Assembly: GCA_001780385.1 (NCBI GenBank) | Contig: MFGW01000057.1 | Span: 3,744 to 8,962 of the forward strand | Source: Candidatus Fischerbacteria bacterium RBG_13_37_8 | GTDB taxonomy: Bacteria; Acidobacteriota; HRBIN11; MFGW01 | Reading direction: 5' to 3' | Length of the DNA: 5,219 nt | Shown here: positions 1 to 5,193 of the stretch, piece after piece | How positions within the stretch are numbered: the first letter of the stretch is position 1 | How the letters are laid out: every line of letters starts with the position of its first letter | Notes under the pieces: model-generated | What the model saw: only the letters and a program-made list of their open reading frames with translations | Database searches by the model: none | Told to the model about the DNA's origin: nothing | Translations under genes and position numbers: made by a program

Positions 1-423
1 GTGAAAGAACAACTCGCCGAGATAGGCATAAAAGTGATACTAACGCCTGCACAAAGTTGGAAACATTCTTTAGAAATTACTACCACCAAACCGGACTATG
101 ATACTGCACTGTTAGGATGGATAGCTGATACAGGAGATCCAAATGATCTTCTGACTGCTCTTCTCTCAACTTCTTCCATCGGCGTACATAATTCATGCGA
201 ATGGTCAAATAAAGAATTTGATAACTTGCTTATCCAGGCACGCGCTCAGTCCATCGAGAGAAGACTCGAATTGTATAAAAGAGCCCAAATGATTATTTAC
301 GAGGAAGTTCCCCTCATTCCTTTGTTTCATTCATTTCAACTTGGTGCCTGGAATGAAAAGGTACAGGGATTCAGGCTTCATCCTGCAGGACTGCTGTTTT
401 TCAATAATGTCTTTATAAAGTAG
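1..423 (+). CDS. ABC transporter substrate-binding protein, family 5 (peptide/nickel type), C-terminal fragment
   Basis: This is the C-terminal 140 residues of an extracellular solute-binding protein of the OppA/DppA family (SBP_bac_5), which captures oligopeptides or similar ligands in the periplasm and delivers them to an ABC permease. Family hallmarks seen here are GWIADTGDPND (residues 40-50), the stretch around SNKEFDNLLIQA (69-80), a basic helix RRLELYKRAQ (87-96), the signature EEVPLIPLFHS (101-111) and a final VQGF segment (121-124). Full-length members are about 500-550 residues, so the signal peptide and most of lobe I lie left of the window. The GTG at position 1 is simply an internal codon at the window edge, not a start. 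The gene ends at a TAG (421-423) whose G is also the first base of the heptamer array. It converges on the LapAB-like gene. Ligand specificity cannot be told from this part. Confidence 0.9.
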   Translation: MKEQLAEIGIKVILTPAQSWKHSLEITTTKPDYDTALLGWIADTGDPNDLLTALLSTSSIGVHNSCEWSNKEFDNLLIQARAQSIERRLELYKRAQMIIYEEVPLIPLFHSFQLGAWNEKVQGFRLHPAGLLFFNNVFIK

Positions 424-557
424 GGACTGGGGACTGGGGACTGGGGACTGGGGACCTGTAAAGAACTTTCTTAGCATAATTCCAACAAAGCGAGAAAACC
501 AAATTACAAAAATATGTGTTCCCCATTCAGTCCCCAGTCCCCAGTCCCCAGTCCCTA
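421..557. terminator. Possible bidirectional terminator formed by inverted heptamer arrays
   Basis: Positions 421-450 are perfectly complementary to 528-557, giving a 30-bp stem around a 77-nt loop (451-527). The structure sits exactly between two convergent stop codons, where a shared terminator is expected, and no other hairpin with a T tract is visible there. A TTTTT run lies on the minus strand just after array B (around 515-511). It is not a classical compact intrinsic terminator because the loop is long and the stem is not followed at once by U residues. The structure is seen; the terminator role is inferred. Confidence 0.45.
423..471 (+). repeat. Heptamer tandem array A, (GGGACTG)x4 plus conserved tail
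   Basis: Four perfect GGGACTG units occupy 423-450, followed by a variant unit GGGACCTG (451-458) and the tail TAAAGAACTTTCT (459-471). The last 28 bases (444-471) recur at 4986-5013 with one mismatch, so the tail belongs to the element. The TAG stop of the upstream gene is built into its left edge. Short tandem heptamers of similar composition (STRR repeats) are known in heterocystous cyanobacteria; I cannot say that this is the same family. Confidence 0.9.
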
Positions 558-580
558 TTCCCCAGTCCCTAGTCCCTAAA
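519..580 (-). repeat. Heptamer tandem array B, inverted relative to array A
   Basis: Read on the minus strand from 576, the units are GGGACTA, GGGACTG, GGGAATA and then four GGGACTG (555-528), followed by AATGGGGAA (527-519). The array is the inverse of array A. The TAG stop of the LapAB-like gene (578-576) is again the TAG of TAGGGACT. The motif AATGGGGAA also borders array C at 4968-4976. The variant units show that the array has diverged inside, as expected for an old or slipping tandem repeat. Confidence 0.9.
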
Positions 581-1904
581 ATATGGTTTCTGCCCACATT
601 ACCGGCTCTACCGATATTTCTTCTTCCTTCGCTGCAGCTAATGCGATACTATCCCACCAACCACAAGCCTCACATTTCTCCATGTAAGAAAAACTTTTGT
701 GTCCACATTTCGCACATTTGAATAATGCCGGCAAATTATTATGTGAAAAATATTCTTCAAAATTACTCAATGCTTTCTCTGTATCCTGAAGCCTGAAATA
801 CATCTGTGCTTTTAGCAGGGCAATTTCATGCCAATGCGGATATTGCTTATGAAGTTGCTGAAAAATACCAAGTGCATCTTCGATCATTTCTAATCGCTGA
901 TAAAAAAGTCCGAAAGCAAGTATAATTATTTTATCCCGTCTGCTTTCATAAATAATATTTTTATAAAATTCAATAGCTGCACTTGGATTAAATTGTGCGA
1001 GGTAATAATCTTCCATTAATTTAAGCAAAGCGTAGCTTTTAGTTTTCAGAATACCTTTTGAAGCAGTTTTCGTAAAGTTATGATCGTCTTTTGTCAGATA
1101 ATAAACTTTTGCTTGCAGATAACAAGTCAGGGAAAATAATTCATTTGATTCTTGCAATTCACGAGCGTAGAAGAGTGCTTCTTTATAATTACCGTTTTCT
1201 ATAAATTGCATGGAGAGTTTATAAGAAATTCCGTAGTAAATATTTTGAAGGCGTGCATCAATTCTATGAGGGAAATGAAATGCAATATCTTCATGCATTT
1301 TCATTGCATCCATCCAATTTCCTGCTTTGATAAAGAGATCTTGCAGATTAATATATGCACGAAAGGCATTTTTAGGATCAAGGGTAATAATATTCTGGAG
1401 TATTTCTTTTGCTTTTTCTTTCGCATCAAGTTGTTTATACAAATCAGCGATGATATAGAGGAGTTCTGAATCACCAGGGAATATTTCGCGAGCTAATTCA
1501 GAAGCTATTTTAGCATCTTCAAGTCTATTAAGATTAATGAGGCATTTAATTTTAAGGATTGTAGGGATGCGTTTGGATGAAATGGTGGAAATTCGGGTTA
1601 ATTCTTTCAAGGCTTCATTGAACCTGTTATGATGATACAAGAGTAGTGCCGTAGTGTAGTAGGGAGATTCTTCATCGGGGCGTGTCTTTTTTGTTTTTGT
1701 TTCGGTACCGGAACTGATCATATGCAGTACAAACATGCAGAAAGCACCAATGATAAAACTGAACAGCACGAGTACAAATACTGACGTTGAGACAGGGCCA
1801 AAAGCAGTTTCAATGGTAACTGAAGCTACATTTAATGAAGCAAGCAAAAAAACTGCTATGGCAATGATAATGAAAATAAAAAAGAGGAGAGGTTTTTTAG
1901 GCAC
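576..1904 (-). CDS. LapA-LapB fusion: two membrane segments, TPR repeats, rubredoxin-like Cys4 site
   Basis: The 442-residue product combines parts that are separate proteins in E. coli. Residues 5-24 and 41-62 are two hydrophobic segments joined by a short linker containing LNVASVTIETAFGPVSTS, which matches the LapA (DUF1049) pattern. Residues about 80-390 are helical repeats typical of TPRs, with motifs such as AKEILQNIITLDPKN (165-179) and EDALGIFQQLHKQYP (342-356). Near the C-terminus, CAKCG (397-401) and CEACGWW (411-417) form a Cys4 rubredoxin-like metal site as in LapB (YciM). LapB, anchored in the inner membrane, steers LpxC to FtsH and so limits lipopolysaccharide synthesis; that role is inferred here. 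About 25 residues follow the metal site. The start is GTG, 7 nt after AGGAG (1916-1912), and 28 nt separate it from the dksA-like stop. The TAG stop comes from the heptamer repeat. Confidence 0.8.
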   Translation of the reverse strand: MPKKPLLFFIFIIIAIAVFLLASLNVASVTIETAFGPVSTSVFVLVLFSFIIGAFCMFVLHMISSGTETKTKKTRPDEESPYYTTALLLYHHNRFNEALKELTRISTISSKRIPTILKIKCLINLNRLEDAKIASELAREIFPGDSELLYIIADLYKQLDAKEKAKEILQNIITLDPKNAFRAYINLQDLFIKAGNWMDAMKMHEDIAFHFPHRIDARLQNIYYGISYKLSMQFIENGNYKEALFYARELQESNELFSLTCYLQAKVYYLTKDDHNFTKTASKGILKTKSYALLKLMEDYYLAQFNPSAAIEFYKNIIYESRRDKIIILAFGLFYQRLEMIEDALGIFQQLHKQYPHWHEIALLKAQMYFRLQDTEKALSNFEEYFSHNNLPALFKCAKCGHKSFSYMEKCEACGWWDSIALAAAKEEEISVEPVMWAETIF

Positions 1905-1932
1905 TGTAATACTCCTAAATTATAATACTTTA

Positions 1933-2286
1933 TCATAAAAGTCCTTGATCCTGCAATTCCTGGCAATGAATACAATGACGAGCCCATGGAACAGCCTCAA
2001 GTCTTTTTTTCTGAATTGCGCCAAAGCAAGCTACGCAAAATCCGAAGGAACCGCTTGCAATCCTGTCCAAAGATTCTGTTATCAGGTCAAGGATGAATTG
2101 TTCCGAATCAGTTAAATAATATATATACTCTTTTTGATAAGTTTGCAAGGCACGGTCTGCCATATCTTCCTGTCCTTCATCTTTTTCCTGATTTTGAGCA
2201 GAGGAATGCTTTTCGAGCCGGGAGAGGATTTCTTCCCTTTTCTTCATTAATTTTTGTTTATAAAATTCTAATTCCTCTGGTGTCAT
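1933..2286 (-). CDS. DksA/TraR-type C4 zinc-finger regulator
   Basis: A 117-residue protein of the DksA/TraR superfamily, which binds in the secondary channel of RNA polymerase and alters initiation, often with ppGpp. The N-terminal half is charged and helical, fitting a coiled coil. Its tip carries DMADRA (residues 41-46), matching the DxxDxA motif that DksA needs for activity. The zinc finger is CVAC (84-87) and CIHC (105-108), with the conserved GFC before it and AVPWARHC between the pairs. E. coli DksA is about 150 residues, so this is a short-form member; whether it is a true DksA or a paralogue is open. The open frame extends to a TTG at 2301, but that codon lies just before the Shine-Dalgarno AAAGGAG (2298-2292), so the ATG at 2286 is chosen. 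It follows rlmH by 47 nt. Confidence 0.88.
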   Translation of the reverse strand: MTPEELEFYKQKLMKKREEILSRLEKHSSAQNQEKDEGQEDMADRALQTYQKEYIYYLTDSEQFILDLITESLDRIASGSFGFCVACFGAIQKKRLEAVPWARHCIHCQELQDQGLL

Positions 2287-2291
2287 GACAT

Positions 2292-2298
2292 CTCCTTT
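2292..2298 (-). promoter_or_regulatory. Shine-Dalgarno fixing the dksA-like start
   Basis: AAAGGAG on the minus strand stands 5 nt before the ATG at 2286-2284. It overlaps the five codons that a TTG start at 2301 would add, so the shorter protein is preferred. Confidence 0.8.
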
Positions 2299-2333
2299 CA
2301 ATCAACTACCAGTTAAATTCATAGTGAATATCG

Positions 2334-2792
2334 TTATTTGGCATAGGGCACATTATTCATATAAGCAAGTATTCGATAAATTTGTTCAAGCAGAATAACA
2401 CGTGTTAATTCATGCGGTAGATCCATTGATGAAAGTGCCAGGGCAAAATTTGCATGTTGTTTAATATCGCTATGCAATCCGTAATGACTGCCCATAATAA
2501 ATACCAGGTTCTTATATGAAGAATTCATCAATGAAGTTATCCGTTTCAATAAATCTTCAGTAGAACTTTGTGTGCCTTTTGCATCCAACACAATTAAATA
2601 ACTGGACGCTGGAATTTTTTCTTCTATCAATTTTTTTTCATCCAGTAATCTTCTGCTTGAATCGCGTTTATTCTCTCTGATTTGAACGAGCTGGAATCTT
2701 ATCATCTTTTCTATTTTTTTGCAATACTCCTCTGCAATAAAATTCATGTGAGTATTTTTTATTTTCCCGGGCCAGATAATAAATAGTTTCAT
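2334..2792 (-). CDS. rlmH: 23S rRNA (pseudouridine-1915-N3)-methyltransferase RlmH
   Basis: RlmH is a small SPOUT (knotted) methyltransferase. It uses S-adenosylmethionine to methylate pseudouridine 1915 in helix 69 of 23S rRNA on assembled 70S ribosomes. The 152-residue length matches the family (about 155). Visible family segments are VLDAKG (68-73), the SAM-binding loop region FIMGSHYGL (98-106), LSSMDLPHELTR (120-131) and the terminal EQIYRILAYMNNVPYAK (136-152). Two details deviate: the usual GG of the SAM loop reads GS, and the last motif, normally PYHK or PYHR, reads PYAK, so a conserved histidine is absent. The gene follows rsfS by 6 nt, with no strong Shine-Dalgarno (only AAGACAGA), which suggests translational coupling to rsfS. 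The rsfS-rlmH pairing is common in bacteria and supports both calls. Confidence 0.93.
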   Translation of the reverse strand: MKLFIIWPGKIKNTHMNFIAEEYCKKIEKMIRFQLVQIRENKRDSSRRLLDEKKLIEEKIPASSYLIVLDAKGTQSSTEDLLKRITSLMNSSYKNLVFIMGSHYGLHSDIKQHANFALALSSMDLPHELTRVILLEQIYRILAYMNNVPYAK

Positions 2793-2798
2793 TCTGTC

Positions 2799-3176
2799 TT
2801 AATTACCGGCAGTTTTTTTCATTTTGCCATTATAATAATATTTTTCAGCATCGCCCCATAATTTTTCCAATTCATAGTAAAAGCGTACTTCGGGAAGAAA
2901 TACATGAACAACAAAATCCTGATAATCCATGAGAATCCATTGTTTTTTACCAAGACCTTCGACATGATGTGGTTCGAGTTCTAATGAAGATAATGCACGT
3001 TCAATTGATTCAGTGATAGCTTGAATTTGCGGTTCGGAATTTCCCTGGCAGATCATAAAATAATCGGTAAATACAGAAAGTGATTTCAGACTGAGGATGA
3101 CGATATTTTCCGCTTTCTTTTGGTAAGCCGCTTCAGCGGCGATTTTTATTTTTTTGGGTAATCTATTTTGTTGAAT
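2799..3176 (-). CDS. rsfS: Ribosomal silencing factor RsfS, with a probable ATT start
   Basis: RsfS (Iojap/DUF143 family) binds ribosomal protein uL14 and blocks joining of the 30S and 50S subunits, silencing translation in slow growth. Family motifs in the 125-residue product are AAEAAYQKKAENIVIL (13-28), TDYFMICQGNS (37-47), VEGLGKKQWILMDYQD (72-87), VVHVF (89-93) and FYYELEKLWGDA (99-110). The first ATG, at 3056, falls inside TDYFMICQGNS and would remove about 40 conserved residues. Reading upstream in frame, no ATG, GTG or TTG occurs before the TAA at 3194-3192. The only well-placed codon is ATT (3176-3174), 6 nt after the perfect Shine-Dalgarno TAAGGAGGT. An ATT start is therefore proposed, as in E. 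coli infC. A base error or mutation from ATG would be the main alternative. The nadD stop is 19 nt upstream and rlmH starts 6 nt downstream. Confidence 0.85.
   Translation of the reverse strand: MQQNRLPKKIKIAAEAAYQKKAENIVILSLKSLSVFTDYFMICQGNSEPQIQAITESIERALSSLELEPHHVEGLGKKQWILMDYQDFVVHVFLPEVRFYYELEKLWGDAEKYYYNGKMKKTAGN
3127..3140. other. Short hairpin early in rsfS, terminator-like on the + strand
   Basis: GCCGCTTCAGCGGC is a perfect 5-bp GC stem with a 4-nt loop (6 bp if the inner T-A pair is counted). On the + strand it is followed by GATTTTTATTTTTTT (3141-3155), which resembles an intrinsic terminator for antisense transcription. On the rsfS mRNA the same hairpin lies 36 nt after the ATT start. 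It encodes the conserved AAEAA stretch, so it may be a by-product of codon choice. Confidence 0.35.
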
Positions 3177-3181
3177 GTTAA

Positions 3182-3190
3182 ACCTCCTTA
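3182..3190 (-). promoter_or_regulatory. Perfect Shine-Dalgarno of rsfS
   Basis: TAAGGAGGT on the minus strand is complementary over nine bases to the usual 16S rRNA 3' end and is the strongest ribosome binding site in the window. It lies 6 nt (measured from AGGAGG) before the ATT at 3176-3174 and decides the rsfS start. The next in-frame ATG is more than 120 nt away. Confidence 0.88.
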
Positions 3191-3195
3191 ATTAA

Positions 3196-3849
3196 TCATT
3201 CGTATAAATGATATTTTTTAATATAGTTATAGACGCTCTTGGGTATATAACGCGTTATATCATTTCCTTGTTTATATCTTGTTCTTATATGAGAGGATGA
3301 AATAGTCAGCATTTTTCCTTTCAGCAGAATAATATTTTTCTGAGATTTTATCGATGCCGTTGCACAATTGTCAGCATAGCGTTTCGTAATCAGCGGCGGT
3401 AAATTATAGAGTACTGAGAAAGAAACACCTTTTCGTTCAAGAATAATAAAATAAAGAAGAGTAATCAGTTCTTTATAATTTTTCCATGTTTGTATTTCAA
3501 GAAATGCATCACTGCCCATGATAAAAAACAAATCAGGCGATTCCAGTTTCCCTTTGTGCCTCTTAAAATGTGCCTGCAGTGTTTTGATTGTATCAATGGT
3601 ATAGCAGATGCGGGAAGTTTCAAGTTCGCTGGTTAGAATTTTAAAATGATCCTGTGATTGCGTAGCGATGGATAGCATGGCATATCGGTGATAGGGTGAA
3701 ATAAATACTGATTCAGGTTTATGCGGTGGGAGAAACGCAGGAAGAAACAATATTTCATCCAGTTCTGCTTGTTCCATGGTGAATTTTGCAGCATGCAAAT
3801 GTCCGGAATGGACAGGATTAAATGAACCTCCTATAATGCCAATGCGCAC
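3196..3849 (-). CDS. nadD: Nicotinate-nucleotide adenylyltransferase NadD
   Basis: NadD is a cytoplasmic enzyme that transfers AMP from ATP to nicotinate mononucleotide, giving deamido-NAD in NAD biosynthesis. The 217-residue product has the nucleotidyltransferase signature GGSFNPVHSGHL (7-18) with the HxGH motif at 14-17, PPHK (41-44), YTIDTI (83-88), GSDAF (112-116) and the C-terminal ISSSHIR (183-189). These are the NadD hallmarks, and the length is normal for the family (about 190-220). The start is GTG at 3849-3847, preceded by AAGGAAA inside the end of obgE. The first 19 nt overlap the obgE coding region in another frame, which suggests translational coupling. The obgE-nadD-rsfS-rlmH order is a frequent bacterial gene neighbourhood and supports the call. 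Confidence 0.95.
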   Translation of the reverse strand: MRIGIIGGSFNPVHSGHLHAAKFTMEQAELDEILFLPAFLPPHKPESVFISPYHRYAMLSIATQSQDHFKILTSELETSRICYTIDTIKTLQAHFKRHKGKLESPDLFFIMGSDAFLEIQTWKNYKELITLLYFIILERKGVSFSVLYNLPPLITKRYADNCATASIKSQKNIILLKGKMLTISSSHIRTRYKQGNDITRYIPKSVYNYIKKYHLYE

Positions 3850-4847
3850 GTATTTCCTTTTTCCTCCTTATTATTAAGAAATAAATATGAATGATTAATA
3901 ATTATTTTTAAGCCTTCATGTGTGGCGGCTGAAATTGCAAAATACGGGATATTATATTTTTTGCAATGGTTTTTCAATTTGCGTTCGACTTTTGCATCGA
4001 CGGCATCTATTTTTGAACCGACTACCAAAAAAGGCTTTTTTGCCAGCACAGAACTGTAGTTATTCAATTCATTTCTAAGAGATTTTAACGTTTTAACAGG
4101 ATCTTGATTCAATGAAACATCAATAAGAATCCAGAGCAGACGTGTTCTTTCGATATGCCTGAGAAATTGCAAACCAAGACCCAGGCCTTCATGGGATCCT
4201 TCGATAATACCAGGAATATCTGCTGCGACAAAAGTAGTGAATTCATCAACTTGAACAACACCAAGTGAAGGATGGAGTGTTGAGAATGGATAATCAGCAA
4301 TTTTAGGTTTTGCTGCCGAGATCACCGATAATAACGTAGATTTTCCCGCATTTGGATATCCCGTTATGCCGACATCTGCAATTAATTTCAATTCTAAGAT
4401 AACAGTACGTTCTTCTCCCGATTTACCTTCTTCAGCATGGGTAGGCGCTTGATTGGTTGAAGAAACAAAAGCACTGTTGCCGCGCCCGCCTCGTCCTCCT
4501 TTCGCCAGGATAAATGTATCTTCATTGCATAAATCCGCAATAAGATTATCTTCTTCATCCTTTATTATAGTACCGGGCGGAACAATCAATATAATATCTT
4601 TCCCTTGTTTTCCTTTTTTATTACTGCCTTCACCATGTTTTCCGTTGGTTGCCTTGAAAAATTTTTTATATCGATACTCAAGCAAGGTATTTTTATTTGT
4701 ATCAACTTTTATAATAACATTGCCGCCATTTCCGCCATCACCACCTGATGGACCACCCCTTGGAACATATTTTTCGCGTCTGAAACTAATGCAGCCATTT
4801 CCACCTTTGCCTGCCTTTACTTTAACCTTTGTATAATCAATAAACAT
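3831..4847 (-). CDS. obgE: Obg-family GTPase ObgE/CgtA
   Basis: Obg is an essential GTPase that binds the 50S subunit during assembly and links ribosome maturation to the stringent response. The 338-residue product has the glycine-rich Obg fold at residues 1-157 (KAGKGGNGCISFRREKYVPR at 11-30, GGPSGGDGGNGGNV at 31-44) and then a G domain. G1 is GYPNAGKST (163-171), switch I is YPFSTLHPSLGVV (186-198), G3 is DIPG (210-213) and G5 is SAA (306-308). G4, normally NKxD, reads SKID (278-281). There is no C-terminal OCT domain and no long acidic tail (E. coli ObgE has 390 residues). The ATG start fits the family MF-D start and has no clear Shine-Dalgarno. It is the first gene after the promoter at 4963-4935, and its end overlaps nadD by 19 nt. 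Confidence 0.96.
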   Translation of the reverse strand: MFIDYTKVKVKAGKGGNGCISFRREKYVPRGGPSGGDGGNGGNVIIKVDTNKNTLLEYRYKKFFKATNGKHGEGSNKKGKQGKDIILIVPPGTIIKDEEDNLIADLCNEDTFILAKGGRGGRGNSAFVSSTNQAPTHAEEGKSGEERTVILELKLIADVGITGYPNAGKSTLLSVISAAKPKIADYPFSTLHPSLGVVQVDEFTTFVAADIPGIIEGSHEGLGLGLQFLRHIERTRLLWILIDVSLNQDPVKTLKSLRNELNNYSSVLAKKPFLVVGSKIDAVDAKVERKLKNHCKKYNIPYFAISAATHEGLKIIINHSYLFLNNKEEKGNTCALAL

Positions 4848-4934
4848 TACCGTTTAATAAGGGATCAAGGGGTCAAGTGCTTGCAAATTAAATGTTATAT
4901 TGCTGCAACAAGCCCACAATTGATACCTCAATAT

Positions 4935-4963
4935 AATATAATAACTCCTCATTCTTTTGTCAA
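4935..4963 (-). promoter_or_regulatory. Sigma70-type promoter for the obgE operon
   Basis: The minus strand carries TTGACA (4963-4958), a 17-nt spacer and TATATT (4940-4935), matching the consensus at 6/6 and 5/6 with ideal spacing. Transcription would start near 4928, giving an 80-nt leader before the obgE ATG at 4847. No other good promoter is visible in the short gaps of the operon, so it may drive all six genes. Array C ends 5-8 bases upstream of the -35 box. Confidence 0.75.
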
Positions 4964-4967
4964 ATCA

Positions 4968-5013
4968 AATGGGGAATAGGGACTAGGGACTGGGGACCTG
5001 TAAATAACTTTCT
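4968..5013 (+). repeat. Heptamer array C with conserved tail
   Basis: After AATGGGGAA (4968-4976, overlapping the first unit) come GGGAATA (4972-4978), GGGACTA, GGGACTG and GGGACCTG (4993-5000), then TAAATAACTTTCT (5001-5013). The segment 4986-5013 equals 444-471 of array A at 27 of 28 positions, including the variant GGGACCTG junction. This is a shorter, unpaired copy of the same dispersed element. Confidence 0.85.
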
Positions 5014-5045
5014 ACTCCTTCTCCCGAGTTGGAATCCAAAAGAAA

Positions 5046-5093
5046 CGGGAATGCATTCTTTGCGAGCTTTGCGAAGCAAAGCGTGGCAATCCC
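5046..5093. repeat. Palindromic repeat, copy 1
   Basis: A nested palindrome. The outer arms 5047-5054 and 5086-5093 pair with one mismatch, and the inner hairpin is GCTTTGC-GAA-GCAAAGC (5066-5082), perfect over 7 bp. The right part (5068-5093) recurs inverted at 5194-5219. A second partner for the left arm, GCATTCCCG at 5110-5118, pairs perfectly with CGGGAATGC (5046-5054) and would compete with the outer stem. The layout resembles REP-like intergenic palindromes; the family is not identified. Confidence 0.7.
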
Positions 5094-5193
5094 TAACGGA
5101 ATAAAATAAGCATTCCCGCGATAATGAATAAAACGATAATTTGCCTTTACCCTTAATATTTGTTTCGGAGGTTTTGTTTCTTATAATCTGTTC

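Noticed and set aside
1..3. GTG at position 1 as a start codon
   Set aside because: The protein matches only the C-terminal part of its family, so the gene continues left of the window.
423..576. Heptamer arrays as a CRISPR-like array
   Set aside because: Units are 7 bp with no spacers and no cas genes nearby.
331..597. 88-residue minus-strand reading frame rich in GTGDWG-type repeats
   Set aside because: It is the translation of the heptamer array itself and runs antisense into the transporter gene; no family resemblance and no Shine-Dalgarno.
1152..1469. 105-residue plus-strand frame opposite the LapAB-like gene
   Set aside because: Antisense to well-formed TPRs and rich in Cys/Phe/Ile as expected for a shadow frame.
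1919..1924. TATAAT on the minus strand just before the LapAB-like gene
   Set aside because: No -35 match at 16-18 nt, and it lies in the short gap next to the ribosome binding site; likely AT-rich chance.
1735..1938. 67-residue plus-strand frame opposite the LapA-like segment
   Set aside because: Antisense to the membrane segments, with no ribosome binding site or family resemblance.
2284..2301. TTG at 2301 as the start of the DksA-like gene
   Set aside because: It lies before the Shine-Dalgarno AAAGGAG; the ATG at 2286 has ideal spacing.
2799..3056. 85-residue RsfS starting at the ATG at 3056
   Set aside because: It would start in the middle of the conserved TDYFMICQGNS motif and has no ribosome binding site; the upstream frame encodes the missing family N-terminus.
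4109..4300. 63-residue minus-strand frame inside obgE
   Set aside because: An out-of-frame shadow within the G domain, no motif or start signal.
4453..4836. 127-residue plus-strand frame opposite obgE
   Set aside because: A proline-rich mirror of the glycine-rich Obg domain; shadow of a certain gene.
5160..5187. Possible plus-strand promoter (TTGTTT, 16 nt, TATAAT) and GGAGG
   Set aside because: The -35 matches only 3 of 6, the GGAGG lies before the -10, and no gene follows before the palindromic repeat.
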